Part shown: piece by piece, positions 42,205 through 51,393 of the stretch
Layout: every line of letters begins with the position of its first letter
Numbering within the stretch: the stretch's first letter is position 1
Source of the DNA: an uncultured Methanospirillum sp.
Lineage (GTDB): Archaea > Halobacteriota > Methanomicrobia > Methanomicrobiales > Methanospirillaceae
Assembly: GCF_963668475.1 (NCBI RefSeq)
Contig: NZ_OY764544.1
Coordinates: forward strand, 2,294,001-2,358,000
Length of the DNA stretch: 64,000 nucleotides
Direction: 5' to 3'
Notes under the pieces: model-generated
Database searches by the model: none
What the model was told of the DNA's origin: nothing
Seen by the model: only the letters and a program-made list of their open reading frames with translations
Position numbers and translations under genes: made by a program

Positions 42205-43344
42205 CTACCTTTGTTCTTTGGATACAACCTGCCGTTTGTGGCTGTGTTGATGATGGATGTCAGGGGTATGCTCGTGTTCATGCACTATCTCCTCGTGTGA
42301 ATGGAGATGAGTATGATACCCGTCAGGCCCGGTTTGTGGTGCCCCTTTCGGATGAAGATGATCATGGTGGCCGTCATCGTGCCGGTGTCTGTGATCATGT
42401 ACCTCTGGCAGATGCCGGTGGGGATGGCTGTGATGTTCGGTTAGCAGGATCACGATCCCGGTGAGCATCAGGCAGACAGCAGGGATGAAGATCAGCCCGG
42501 GAAGATCCCTGAAGAGGATCAGGCCGACGATGATTCCGAACACCGGGTTGATCCCGAAGTATGATCCGGTTCGTGCCGGTCCGAGGTCACGCAGTGCTTT
42601 CAGGAAACAGAAGGTCATCAGGCCGCCGAACCCGGTCATCCCGATGAGGGCTGCTGCTGCCACAGGCATGGCACCCGGGAGAGGTTCTCCGATGATCCTG
42701 GCTACAATGAAGGTAATCACTCCTGCAAAGAGGCCTTTATACATCACGATTGCAAGGGGATCCCGGCCCGCAACCTGACGGGAGCAGCTGGTGTCAACTC
42801 CCCAGCAGAGGCAGGTGAAGAGGATTCCGGCTGCTCCTATCGAGAGTCCGAGCGGCTGATCAGGCTTCCATGCAAGCGTTATGCAGGCAAGGGTGATGCA
42901 TCCGAGAGCGGTCCAGACCCGCTTTCCTGCCCGCTCTCCTGAAATAATCCTGGCTACAAGTGCGGTTGCAACAGCCTCAAAACTGAGCAGAACCGATGCC
43001 TCCCAGGCTGTTACCGATCGGAGCGAGAGTGTGAGGCTGGTTGTTGCGAGCACGGCACCAAAGAAGGAGGCACCGATTACCCAGGGAACAGCAGCCCTTG
43101 TGAGCGGCGGCTCAGTGGTGGTGACTCCCCGGAGATGGCGAAAAAGCCGGTATACTGCCGTTCCGCCTCCACTTCCAAGATAGATCATACTTGCAAGGGT
43201 GATCGGGGCTATGCCTGCCAGTGCCATTTTCGCCATCGGGGCAGAAGAGCCGAAGAGCAACGCAGCGGCAAGGATGAAGAGGACCGGCCTTGCAGGAGAA
43301 GAGATCACGGTCAGTACGTGTTGGAGGTGAAGCCCGATAAACAA
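42205..43344 (-). CDS. DMT-family (EamA) transporter with a histidine-rich C-terminal tail
   Basis: The first 300 residues contain ten hydrophobic segments in two EamA repeats, with SSAPMAKMALAGIAPITLAS in helix 1 and ILFTCLCWGVDTSCSRQVAG at the start of the second half. The remaining 75 or so residues are a hydrophilic tail with 24 histidines (for example HDHRHRHDDGHHDHLH and HEHEHTPDIHHQHSH), an obvious site for zinc, nickel, cobalt or copper binding. EamA proteins usually move metabolites; the tail suggests a metal-responsive or metal-exporting member. The gene is alone between dapL and an MCP gene. The start is not certain; GTG at 43305 is a possible alternative. Confidence 0.85.
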   Translation of the reverse strand: MFIGLHLQHVLTVISSPARPVLFILAAALLFGSSAPMAKMALAGIAPITLASMIYLGSGGGTAVYRLFRHLRGVTTTEPPLTRAAVPWVIGASFFGAVLATTSLTLSLRSVTAWEASVLLSFEAVATALVARIISGERAGKRVWTALGCITLACITLAWKPDQPLGLSIGAAGILFTCLCWGVDTSCSRQVAGRDPLAIVMYKGLFAGVITFIVARIIGEPLPGAMPVAAAALIGMTGFGGLMTFCFLKALRDLGPARTGSYFGINPVFGIIVGLILFRDLPGLIFIPAVCLMLTGIVILLTEHHSHPHRHLPEVHDHRHRHDDGHHDHLHPKGAPQTGPDGYHTHLHSHEEIVHEHEHTPDIHHQHSHKRQVVSKEQR

Positions 43345-43382
43345 GTGGGAAAAAAGTGGGAAGAGAGGGATGACTGATTGGT

Positions 43383-45824
43383 TCAGATTTTAAACCTGCT
43401 CATCTCATTCTCGATGAACTGGGTCGATTCAAGGGCGTTTTTAACGACACTTCTGATCTCGTCCATCGAGGTGTTGACATGATCGATCATGGTCACAATC
43501 TGGTCAACTGCTGCAGACGACTCTTCGCTTGCTGCTGCAAGCCCGACAGACTCCTTTGCAGTCTGTTGAACCATATCTCCGAACTCATGCACGGTGGCGG
43601 TGACCTCTTCAACAGAGGCAGCCTGCTCCTCGCTGGCTGCAGCAACCTCATTCATGTTACGGTCTATCTCTGCTATTGAGCCAACGATCTCGCTGAAAAT
43701 AGCAAGTGATTCTCCGACCGCCTCATCTCCGGTCTTGACCTCAGTCAGAGAGACCTTCACAGCCGCGGTGATCGCGACCGTCTTCTGCTGCAGGGCAGTA
43801 ATGATGGATGCGATGTTCTCTGCAGACTTCTGCGACCCGGTTGCAAGGTCTTTGACCTCACCTGCAACAACTGCAAATCCGAGTCCTGCCTCTCCTGCTC
43901 GTGCTGCTTCTATCGCAGCGTTCAGGGCGAGCAGGTTTGTCTGTTCTGCTATAGAACTGATGATGTCAACAATCCTTCCGATCTCGTTCATCTGACTGCT
44001 GATATCAGTGACCATCCGCTCGATATCGGCAGACGAGTGCATGATCCCCTGCATCCCGGTCTCAGCTCTTCCTGCAACCTGCTTACCACGGCCAGAGAGC
44101 TCGGAGGCACTGCCGGTAAGGGCCGTTACCTCGTTCATTTTACCTGCAACTGCAGAGACTGTTGTGGCGAGATCCTGCATTGCATTCATGATCTGCTGGG
44201 TGCTGTTGCCGCTGTGTTCTGCCAGGGTGTTAACCGCACCTGCGATCTGGGCCACCTGCCCGGTTCCTGCTGACACATCCTCGATACTGCGGTGTGCCTG
44301 CACAATCCCCTCGGTGATAGAGTCGACGTTGGAACCCACGTCACCCATGGCTCCTGCCAGTCCCTCGACCTCCTGTTTGACCTTGGAGATCGCTTCAGAG
44401 ATGTCAGCTCCGATCTTGTTGAGTGCATCCCTGAAGGTAACAAACTCACCTTTCTGTTGTAATGAGGGATCTACCCGTGCGGTAAAGTCACCCTTTGCGT
44501 ACTCACCAGATAACCGCATCGCCTCCTTTATGGGTGTTGCCATTGCGTCAACGGTCTTGTTGACCCCGCCGATGATGAGAGCATAATCACCCTGGAACTT
44601 GGTCGGATCTCCCCGTACGTTCAGGTTCCCATCTGCTGCGGCAATACTGATCGTCTGGACCTCATCCCTGAACCGCTCAAACGTCCTGATAACCTCAAGG
44701 AAGGATCTGTTCAGGATTCCAATCTCGTCCCTGCTTGCTGACTCGCTGATGCTGACCGAGAGATTTCCCTTTGTAATCTGCTCTGAAAGGTTAACGAGTT
44801 CATCCATCCGCCTTGATATCGAGTTACCGAACCAGTATGAGATTGCAACCCCTGTGATGGATCCGAGTATGATCACGAGCACGATGGTGTTCCTGATCGC
44901 ATCAATCGGGCTCAAAAAGTCGGCCAATGAACCATTTGCAACAATGATCCAGTCAAAGGGTTCATAGTATGCAAATGCGGCAACCTTGTCAACACCGTTA
45001 TATGAATACTGAATGAATCCGTTCTTTTTGGTGATGATATCCTTGATGAACGGAAGATCTGAATCGTTCTTCCCTTCGTTGGTTGGGTGGGCGATGGTGT
45101 ATCCGGTGGTGTTGAGGATGTACATGTACCCCTTCTCACCGATCTTCTTTGCCTTTATCTGATCTTTGAGCACACCAACAGTTGCGTTTTCGTCAACACC
45201 GACGAAGAGGATCCCGATGATCTCACCGCTGCTGTTTTTGACAGGTTCGTATGCGGTGATGTACTTCTTACCTACCACGTTGGCGGTGCCATAGTAGGTT
45301 TCTCCCTGGGTGATGACCGCATCATACACGGCCTGTGAGACTGTTGTTCCGATGGCCCTCTTTCCGTCTTCACCGATGACATTGGTAGAAATCCTGACCG
45401 CTTTGTCACCCTGTTTCTGGAATACTGTTGCTGCTCCACCGACCAGTTGCTGTACCCCGTCGACGATCTCGAAGTTGTCGTTTACAACATACTGTGACGA
45501 TCCTGATGTAAGGACCAGTTTTCCATCACGGATCTCAGGCTTCCCTTTGGTATAAAACGAACTTCGCAGAATATTGAGGTCATCGTTCACCTTGTTCTGG
45601 GTAAGGTTGTTGACCGTGGCACTGGCATCCTGCATATCTACAACCTGGTTATCCAGATTCTGTCTGATATCGCTGTATACTGCGTTGTAGGCACTGGTGT
45701 ATGCGATGGCCCCGAGGATAAGGACCGGTACTATGACCAGTATCAGGCAGATGATCCTGATCTTCTGGCCTATTGTTGCATTATTTAAAAAATTTAACTT
45801 CCTCTCTTTCGTATTATCCTTCAG
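43383..45824 (-). CDS. Cache-HAMP methyl-accepting chemotaxis protein with an apparent CTG start
   Basis: The protein has a first membrane helix ([20 protein letters not shown]), a dCache extracellular domain (about 40-310), a second helix ([20 protein letters not shown]), HAMP ([20 protein letters not shown]), a second HAMP-like unit and a C-terminal signalling domain with [20 protein letters not shown] and [20 protein letters not shown]. The first canonical start in this frame (45635) would delete helix 1. The frame is open upstream to 45880 with no ATG, GTG or TTG; CTG 45824-45822 stands seven bases after GGAGG and precedes [10 protein letters not shown], a usual N-terminus. The protein would have 813 residues. 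A TATTTATTA element at 45922-45931 supports transcription of this region. Confidence 0.87.
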   Translation of the reverse strand: MKDNTKERKLNFLNNATIGQKIRIICLILVIVPVLILGAIAYTSAYNAVYSDIRQNLDNQVVDMQDASATVNNLTQNKVNDDLNILRSSFYTKGKPEIRDGKLVLTSGSSQYVVNDNFEIVDGVQQLVGGAATVFQKQGDKAVRISTNVIGEDGKRAIGTTVSQAVYDAVITQGETYYGTANVVGKKYITAYEPVKNSSGEIIGILFVGVDENATVGVLKDQIKAKKIGEKGYMYILNTTGYTIAHPTNEGKNDSDLPFIKDIITKKNGFIQYSYNGVDKVAAFAYYEPFDWIIVANGSLADFLSPIDAIRNTIVLVIILGSITGVAISYWFGNSISRRMDELVNLSEQITKGNLSVSISESASRDEIGILNRSFLEVIRTFERFRDEVQTISIAAADGNLNVRGDPTKFQGDYALIIGGVNKTVDAMATPIKEAMRLSGEYAKGDFTARVDPSLQQKGEFVTFRDALNKIGADISEAISKVKQEVEGLAGAMGDVGSNVDSITEGIVQAHRSIEDVSAGTGQVAQIAGAVNTLAEHSGNSTQQIMNAMQDLATTVSAVAGKMNEVTALTGSASELSGRGKQVAGRAETGMQGIMHSSADIERMVTDISSQMNEIGRIVDIISSIAEQTNLLALNAAIEAARAGEAGLGFAVVAGEVKDLATGSQKSAENIASIITALQQKTVAITAAVKVSLTEVKTGDEAVGESLAIFSEIVGSIAEIDRNMNEVAAASEEQAASVEEVTATVHEFGDMVQQTAKESVGLAAASEESSAAVDQIVTMIDHVNTSMDEIRSVVKNALESTQFIENEMSRFKI

Positions 45825-45986
45825 AATAATCCCTCCTCTTCTCCCTGTTATCCAGGCAGGGTTGGATAATAGATACTCTCACAGGGGTTACGATAAGCCT
45901 GTCGGTTTTGCATGGCAAACTAATAAATAATATCCTGTCGTCAGAAAGGAAATTTGAATCTAAAAAAGGGGTATTCCTGGTACACA

Positions 45987-46523
45987 TCAGGAGGTACTTG
46001 ACTGAAGGATCGATCCTGCAATTGACCCTACACTGGAGATGATATCTCCTCTTATGTCCCCTAATTTAACTGGAACTGATACTTCTTTGCTGAATGGCAC
46101 AGCCGGGCCGATACCGAGGATATCAGGAGTAATATTTCCGTTGATCATTAGTTTGATCTCTCCGGTCCTGATCACCTCAAATGCTGATTTTATAATGGAC
46201 GGGTTTGAGACAAGTACTGGTATAACCAGTTCCTGCTTGCCTGGCTTGATCATCATCCCGCTCTTTTCACCAGCAGCCAGTTGTATTGGTCCCTCTCTTC
46301 CCTGGTATGCCACTGTATAGGTGAGTGATTTGATCGGAATGCTAACTGGATACGAACTGTCAATCTCAACAGTGAATGCAAGTCCGATTGCTGAAAGGTT
46401 GACTGAACTGATCTGTGCACCAGTGACTGTGACAGTAGGCGCCTTCGGTGTGAATAGCGAACCAATGCCAATACCAACCACAAGGATAATGACAACAAGA
46501 ATGATCCAATACTGGGTCTTCAT
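45987..46523 (-). CDS. Membrane-anchored LEA_2/WHy-type protein
   Basis: The 178-residue protein starts with one membrane helix (MKTQYWIILVVIILVVGIGI) and then a beta-rich domain resembling LEA14/WHy: VTGAQISSVNLSAIGLAFTV, EIDSSYPVSIPIKSLTYTVA, YQGREGPIQLAAGEKSGMMI and ELVIPVLVSNPSIIKSAFEV. Such domains occur as stress-related lipid- or protein-binding modules in archaea. It is between the MCP and PAS sensor genes, all on one strand, but it shows no sign of belonging to signalling. Confidence 0.74.
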   Translation of the reverse strand: MKTQYWIILVVIILVVGIGIGSLFTPKAPTVTVTGAQISSVNLSAIGLAFTVEIDSSYPVSIPIKSLTYTVAYQGREGPIQLAAGEKSGMMIKPGKQELVIPVLVSNPSIIKSAFEVIRTGEIKLMINGNITPDILGIGPAVPFSKEVSVPVKLGDIRGDIISSVGSIAGSILQSSTS

Positions 46524-46583
46524 GGATCAGCGTCAGGTGGCGTGAAATTAATACGTTGTGTTATTGGGTCCCCACTTCTCAAA

Positions 46584-48422
46584 TCAACTGATCCCATAAT
46601 GCTTCTGCAGGTACGAGAAGATCTTCTCTGATTCTGCCCACCGTTTGTCAAACTGGCTCACCATCGTATCTATCCTTGATATCTGTGTGAGGATCTCCTC
46701 GTGGCAGTTATTGGGTTTAAATTCCAGGACGGCTTCAACAATAGCGAGCGGGTTTCGGATTCCATCGTTTAGGATCATGAGTTCTGCCATGTTCCGCTGG
46801 ATCTGCCTGATCAGTTGTTTCCGTTCATCCTCAAGTGTCATCCTTTCGGTGATGTCCTGGACGGTGCCGACGATCAGGTTCTCATCCCCACCTTTGCTGA
46901 CAGACCTCCCCCGGATCTGCAGATATTTAATCCTCCCGCCATCCAGAACTACGCGGTATACCGACTCCCTGAATTCTGAATCCTGGATCCGGTGAAAAAA
47001 CCTGCATCTGAACTCATCACGGTCATCAGGGTGAATATAGGCGATGAACGAGTCGATAGTCCCTGATATGGCATCAGGTGTGATCTCAAGTATCCTATAT
47101 ACCTCATCAGAACAGGTGATGATCCCGTTCTTTCTGTTCATCTCCCAGCTTCCGATCTGTGCTATCTGTTGTGCCTCGTTCAGCCGTGTCTCTATCTCCT
47201 GGTGAGCAAGTTGCACCTGCTTCCTTGCACTGATGTCTCTGATGCTCCCTACCACTCCGATCGGTCTGCCATCCTCTCCCCTGATTGGAGAGATGACTGT
47301 CTCGGTCCATATCACATGTCCATCCCGATGGTACATCGCCAGTTCCAGGTACTGGACCATGTCTGTTCTGTGATCCCCTGTCATGAGATCATCCATCCCT
47401 TTTCTCCTGCTTTTAAGCAGGGTGTGAATTGAATCTGGTGTGTACACTTCGTGCAGATGCTGGAGCGAGGCCTCTTCAGGGGTGTATCCACGGAGACGCC
47501 AGACCGAGGGACTGATGTAATTGACCCGCATGTTCAAATCAGCGGTCCAGATGACATCTGACACGTTCTCGGCAAGCAGCCGGTATATCCTCTCCTTCTC
47601 TTCCAGACTCTTTTTCAGCAGGACCTCTTCGGTGATATCAACAACAGAACCCTCGATGTAATGCCCTGCAGGGTGCGATACCATACGGGCATTCAGGGAT
47701 ATCCACCGCTTCTCCCCATCCTTCCTTACAACCTCAAGGTGTACGTTCTGCACCGAATTGTGCTGGCTCAAAGCCTGAAGAATACGCAGCCTGTCATCCC
47801 GGTTGGCGTAAATACAACTGATATCGTGAACCTGGCTGAGGAATTCTGCTGGTGTATCATATCCGTACATCCGTGCAAACGAGTTGTTGGCGCTGAGAAT
47901 CTCCCCATTTACTGATGTCTGGAATATCCCTTCTATTACATTCTCGTAGATGTCACGGAATTTGTGTTCGCTGGTATCCCTGATGATTCCCAGGATCTCC
48001 GGCGGTTGGCCTGTCCTTTTTACAAGTCTGCTGTTGACATCCCAGATGACCTCCCTGCCGTCACGTGCCTGAATGGATAGTTCATATCTTGACGATTCTG
48101 ACGGATGGGTTATTTTGTTTGAGATCTCTTCTCTGACCTTTTCTAGTGAGGCAGGGTTGAGGTAATGAGTGATATTTTTTCCAATCAGGTCTGCAGGGGT
48201 ATATCCGAGTATTCGGGTGACCGACGGGCTTACCTCGGTCAGGCTACCCTGAATGGTCATTCTGAAAACAATATCATTGACCTGGTCGAGCAGTTCCTGG
48301 TAATCTTCTCCCCTGGAATGAGATGACAGACTGGGTGAGAGCGGATGGGGGGATTCACAATCAGGTATGTGGAATGCCGATCCTTGGTCACTCCTGGTCT
48401 CTGTCTGTTGTGTGATCCCCAT
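46584..48422 (-). CDS. PAS-repeat sensor protein with a degenerate histidine-kinase-like C-terminus
   Basis: The 612-residue protein has four PAS/PAC modules (near residues 40-160, 160-270, 275-400 and 405-530), marked by RVLGYTPADLIGKNITHYLN, RDGREVIWDVNSRLVKRTGQ, HRDGHVIWTETVISPIRGED and RVVLDGGRIKYLQIRGRSVS. After them an incomplete helical region (LMILNDGIRNPLAIVEAVLE) resembles the phosphoacceptor helix of kinases, but the usual His before the RNPL motif is Asn-Asp-Gly and no HATPase domain follows; the protein ends about 50 residues later. It therefore cannot be a standard histidine kinase. It may present a binding helix to another kinase. Confidence 0.83.
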   Translation of the reverse strand: MGITQQTETRSDQGSAFHIPDCESPHPLSPSLSSHSRGEDYQELLDQVNDIVFRMTIQGSLTEVSPSVTRILGYTPADLIGKNITHYLNPASLEKVREEISNKITHPSESSRYELSIQARDGREVIWDVNSRLVKRTGQPPEILGIIRDTSEHKFRDIYENVIEGIFQTSVNGEILSANNSFARMYGYDTPAEFLSQVHDISCIYANRDDRLRILQALSQHNSVQNVHLEVVRKDGEKRWISLNARMVSHPAGHYIEGSVVDITEEVLLKKSLEEKERIYRLLAENVSDVIWTADLNMRVNYISPSVWRLRGYTPEEASLQHLHEVYTPDSIHTLLKSRRKGMDDLMTGDHRTDMVQYLELAMYHRDGHVIWTETVISPIRGEDGRPIGVVGSIRDISARKQVQLAHQEIETRLNEAQQIAQIGSWEMNRKNGIITCSDEVYRILEITPDAISGTIDSFIAYIHPDDRDEFRCRFFHRIQDSEFRESVYRVVLDGGRIKYLQIRGRSVSKGGDENLIVGTVQDITERMTLEDERKQLIRQIQRNMAELMILNDGIRNPLAIVEAVLEFKPNNCHEEILTQISRIDTMVSQFDKRWAESEKIFSYLQKHYGIS

Positions 48423-49076
48423 CCCTCCCCATATTCCGGTGAGGTGTAAGTATGAGTTGGGGATTATGATTTTTTGCCATACAGATATGCGGTATATATC
48501 TGTATTCTCAATTAAATCGCGCCGAATATAATAAATTCCGATAAATATTTGTCCGTTTCCTTTCTCTGATCAGCACTGCCTTTTGACACTTTATCTCTCT
48601 GTAGACTCTGTGATCTGGGTTTTTACAAATACCAGTCTTTTCAGGAATTTCTTCTCCCGATACACACTCTCATCCACTGATCCAGGTTCACTGTCTGCAC
48701 CTTGCCTTACAATCTGGACCCGGGAGAACTCCAGTGGAAACAAAGGGGTCTTAAATCTCTCCGTGCGCATTCTTCTCTCCTGATGTTCAGACATCTAATC
48801 TTCCATCATATTCTCTGTCGAACTAATAGGGGACATTTGTGGCATTGCGCGGATCGGAGCGAATCAGCCTCATCAGGCTGAAAGAAGGGTGGAAGATTCA
48901 CCATTGGGCGATCAGGATCTCTGGTATTACTTGTTAATCCTGAAATGATCACTCTGTGTCTCTTCCATCTATAGAGAAGAATAGTTGGTATAGAACTCTC
49001 CCACTCCTCTATGGTTCACCGGTTTTCATGAGAAAATCTCTATGATCATTCCCACGTGATTATGGAGGTGATGCGT
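48423..49076. other. Intergenic stretch upstream of the first PstS gene
   Basis: No gene is supported. Two antiparallel open frames at 48583-48794 have no motifs. AT-rich elements near 48515-48535 (AAATCGCG, AATATAATAAATT) may be promoter elements for the PAS gene on the minus strand, and ATGAAAATCTC-like sequence near 49030 precedes the PstS leader. Confidence 0.35.
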
Positions 49077-49919
49077 ATGTCGCAGCATGTACCTGGTTCA
49101 CGCCTCTCCGCACTTGCCCTGGTTGCAGGACTCCTTGTGGTCTTTGCAGTCCTTCCGGCAGCGGCGAGTGCAGAAGGAAAAACAGTCACGATCTCCGGTT
49201 CAACCACCGTTCTCCCCATCGCCTCGGCTGTTGCCGAAGCATACATGGCCAAACACTCTGACGTAGATGTCAAGGTCAGCGGAGGCGGATCCGGTGCCGG
49301 TATCTCTGCAATCGGGAAGGGTGCCGTTGATATCGGTATGTCCTCCCGTGAAATGAACACCGACGAGAAGGCATCTTACTCAAAACTTGTGTCAACACCT
49401 GTTGCAAAGGATGGTATTGCAATCATTGTCAACCCGGCAAACAAGGTTGAATCACTCACTCTCTCCCAGATCAAGGATATCTACACCGGCAAAGACAAGA
49501 GCTGGAAGGATGTCGGCGGAGAACAGGCTGAGTTCGAGATTGTAGGCCGTGACAGTGCATCAGGAACCCGGGAATTCTTCTTCAACGAGGTTCTCAAGAA
49601 GGCTGACTTCACCTCATTCATGCTTGAGAAGAACTCAAATGGTGCAGTGCAGCAGCTCGTCTCCCAGACCCCGAATGCAATCGGGTACGTCGGGATGGGC
49701 TTTGAGGACGGAGTAAAGGTTGTCAGCCTTGATGTTGACGGCAAGAAACTCAAGCCAACCACAGCAACTGTCAAGAGCAAGGAATACCCACTCTCCCGTG
49801 ATTTATACTTCATAACCGATGGAGAACCGTCCGGTTCAGCCAAGGACTTCATTGACTTCCTCCTGAGCGCTGACGGTCAGAAGATTGTTGAAGAACAGGG
49901 ATTTGTATCGCTCAAGTAA
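49077..49919 (+). CDS. pstS: Phosphate-binding protein PstS, first copy
   Basis: The 280-residue protein has a signal peptide (LSALALVAGLLVVFAVLPAA) and the PBP-like phosphate-binding fold with VTISGSTTVLPIASAVAEAY, VSGGGSGAGISAIGKGAVDI, GMSSREMN, DGIAIIVNPANKVESLTLSQ, GRDSASGTREFF and the C-terminal ADGQKIVEEQGFVSL. It scavenges phosphate for an ABC importer; no PstC, PstA or PstB genes are in the window. The start ATG 49077 follows GGAGGTGA at 49064-49071 with ideal spacing; earlier in-frame starts at 49056 to 49071 are less likely. It lacks a lipobox, unlike the copy at 56020. Confidence 0.93.
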   Translation: MSQHVPGSRLSALALVAGLLVVFAVLPAAASAEGKTVTISGSTTVLPIASAVAEAYMAKHSDVDVKVSGGGSGAGISAIGKGAVDIGMSSREMNTDEKASYSKLVSTPVAKDGIAIIVNPANKVESLTLSQIKDIYTGKDKSWKDVGGEQAEFEIVGRDSASGTREFFFNEVLKKADFTSFMLEKNSNGAVQQLVSQTPNAIGYVGMGFEDGVKVVSLDVDGKKLKPTTATVKSKEYPLSRDLYFITDGEPSGSAKDFIDFLLSADGQKIVEEQGFVSLK

Positions 49920-50328
49920 CAACAGTACGAGAAGTCATATCTCACCTACAATTTAGAAGATCTGATCTGTCGGGGAAGGGGATAGATACCACCTAATTTC
50001 CCTCTTTGTCTGCAGGATCCTGGGACACTCATTCCGGGTCCTCCTCTTTTCCCGGTTTATCTCTCCCGTTCTGACCCAGATACCTGTTCGGTATGCCTTT
50101 TCTTGTCGCTATTCTCTTCTGAATAACTCCAGATGCAATAGTCCATCATTAACACGATCTCCCAATAGATCTCCGGAGTGATCAGTGTCATCTGATGTCA
50201 TGGGTCAATCCGGAGATTATATTCAGAATTATTATTGATCCAGCCCTCTCATCATCCGTCATGACATACCTGAAGCATCCTCTCACCGATGGTGCATCTC
50301 TGAAAATCGGATGCACAGGGGGTATCCA
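49920..50328. other. Intergenic stretch between pstS and the signalling operon
   Basis: No gene is supported. A T-rich stretch near 49995-50010 and CCTCCTCTTTTCCC at 50040-50053 are compatible with termination of pstS. AT-rich elements at 50215-50240 (GATTATATTCAG, AATTATTATTG) are the likely promoter of the Cache-HAMP gene at 50329. Confidence 0.35.
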
Positions 50329-51141
50329 ATGACATCCATGATCCATTCAATCATGACCAAACTCACAGCAGGGTTTGTAATCCTCGTACTCGTAATATCA
50401 GGGCTTACGTTCCTCTTCACGTATGGTGCCTCATCTGGAAAGATCCAGGAGTCAACCCAGCAGGAACTCCTCGCTCTCGCCTCGATAACCGCCGCAGATC
50501 TGAATGGAAACGAGATCTCCAAACTTCAGCCCGGGATGGAGTCTGAAGTGCTTTACCTGATGAATGCCGAACAACTCGCTGCGATGGCAAAATCAGACGA
50601 TGAGATCGTCAAGATATACACCATGCGAAAGGGCAGTTCCGGGATAGAGTACGTCGTTGATTCGGGGTACAACACCGGGAAACGGAACTTTAAGATTGGA
50701 AGTGCTGAGTCTTCCCCTACAACTGCTATGACTGATGCCTTCTCAACAAGGCAGGTTGAGCCCGAGTTTGTGAAACGCCCGTGGGGAACTGTACTTGCGG
50801 CATATGCCCCGATAAAGAACGCAGGCGGTGAGGTCATCGGCATCGTGGGTGTCGATATGGATGCAGGAGTTGTCCAGAATCGTATGAGTTTTGTCGGCCA
50901 GACGATCTATCTCATCCTGATCCTCGGTATTGTGTGTGCCGGACTTATCATAGCGGTCTTCTCGCGGACCATGATCAGGGACATCCATATCCTGATCGAC
51001 TCTGCAAAACGGATCAGCAGGGGAGAGACTGATGTCACCATTGCGATCTCCCGTAACGATGAGATCGGTGAACTCGCCTCCTCGTTTAAGCGGATGGTCA
51101 CCAGCCTGAAGATCCTCATGCATCAGGATTATCAGGAGTGA
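50329..51141 (+). CDS. Membrane Cache-HAMP protein without an output domain
   Basis: The 270-residue protein has an N-terminal membrane helix (LTAGFVILVLVISGLTFLFT), a Cache-like extracellular domain (about 35-190) with YTMRKGSSGIEYVVDSGYNT and VLAAYAPIKNAGGEVIGIVG, a second helix (IYLILILGIVCAGLIIAVFS) and a HAMP domain (IDSAKRISRGETDVTIAISR, NDEIGELASSFKRMVTSLK). It ends right after HAMP, with no methyl-accepting or kinase domain. It opens a four-gene operon whose last member is a soluble MCP with HAMP-like units, so the two may form a split receptor. The ATG at 50329 follows GGGGG. Confidence 0.82.
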   Translation: MTSMIHSIMTKLTAGFVILVLVISGLTFLFTYGASSGKIQESTQQELLALASITAADLNGNEISKLQPGMESEVLYLMNAEQLAAMAKSDDEIVKIYTMRKGSSGIEYVVDSGYNTGKRNFKIGSAESSPTTAMTDAFSTRQVEPEFVKRPWGTVLAAYAPIKNAGGEVIGIVGVDMDAGVVQNRMSFVGQTIYLILILGIVCAGLIIAVFSRTMIRDIHILIDSAKRISRGETDVTIAISRNDEIGELASSFKRMVTSLKILMHQDYQE

Positions 51142-51159
51142 TCTCCCTGGTGGACCACC

Positions 51160-51393
51160 ATGACCATGACTTCAGATACCGTCCTTACGATCGCTACCGA
51201 GTATCTCGGCCCTGCAGCGATCACCCTCCTTGAACGGCAGACAAAATTTCACATGAGCGGGCTCTCGTTCAAAGATATCGAACCATCACACTGTGTAGAT
51301 CTCTCAAAGTGGGTGGGAATTGCATCTGCCATGTTCATCGAACAGGATCAGGCACAGGAGCTTGCCGAAAAGATCAGAAGGGTAGGGCTATGA
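51160..51393 (+). CDS. Small conserved protein of the signalling operon
   Basis: The 77-residue product reads DTVLTIATEYLGPAAITLLE, RQTKFHMSGLSFKDIEPSHC, VDLSKWVGIASAMFIEQDQA and [12 protein letters not shown] recall small methanogen proteins with the pattern GPAAxxxLERQ...LxxxDLxxLAxWV...AxxLAxxI near sensory genes, but cannot name the family. It is all-helical by appearance and probably cytoplasmic. It lies 18 bp after the Cache-HAMP gene and overlaps the following receiver-kinase gene by 4 bp (ATGA), so it is part of the operon. A docking role between sensor and response regulator is a guess. Confidence 0.72.
   Translation: MTMTSDTVLTIATEYLGPAAITLLERQTKFHMSGLSFKDIEPSHCVDLSKWVGIASAMFIEQDQAQELAEKIRRVGL

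Noticed and set aside
48591..48794. A 67-residue minus-strand frame with a charged sequence
   Set aside because: It is antiparallel to another open frame of the same length, lacks an RBS and matches no family, so it is most likely chance.
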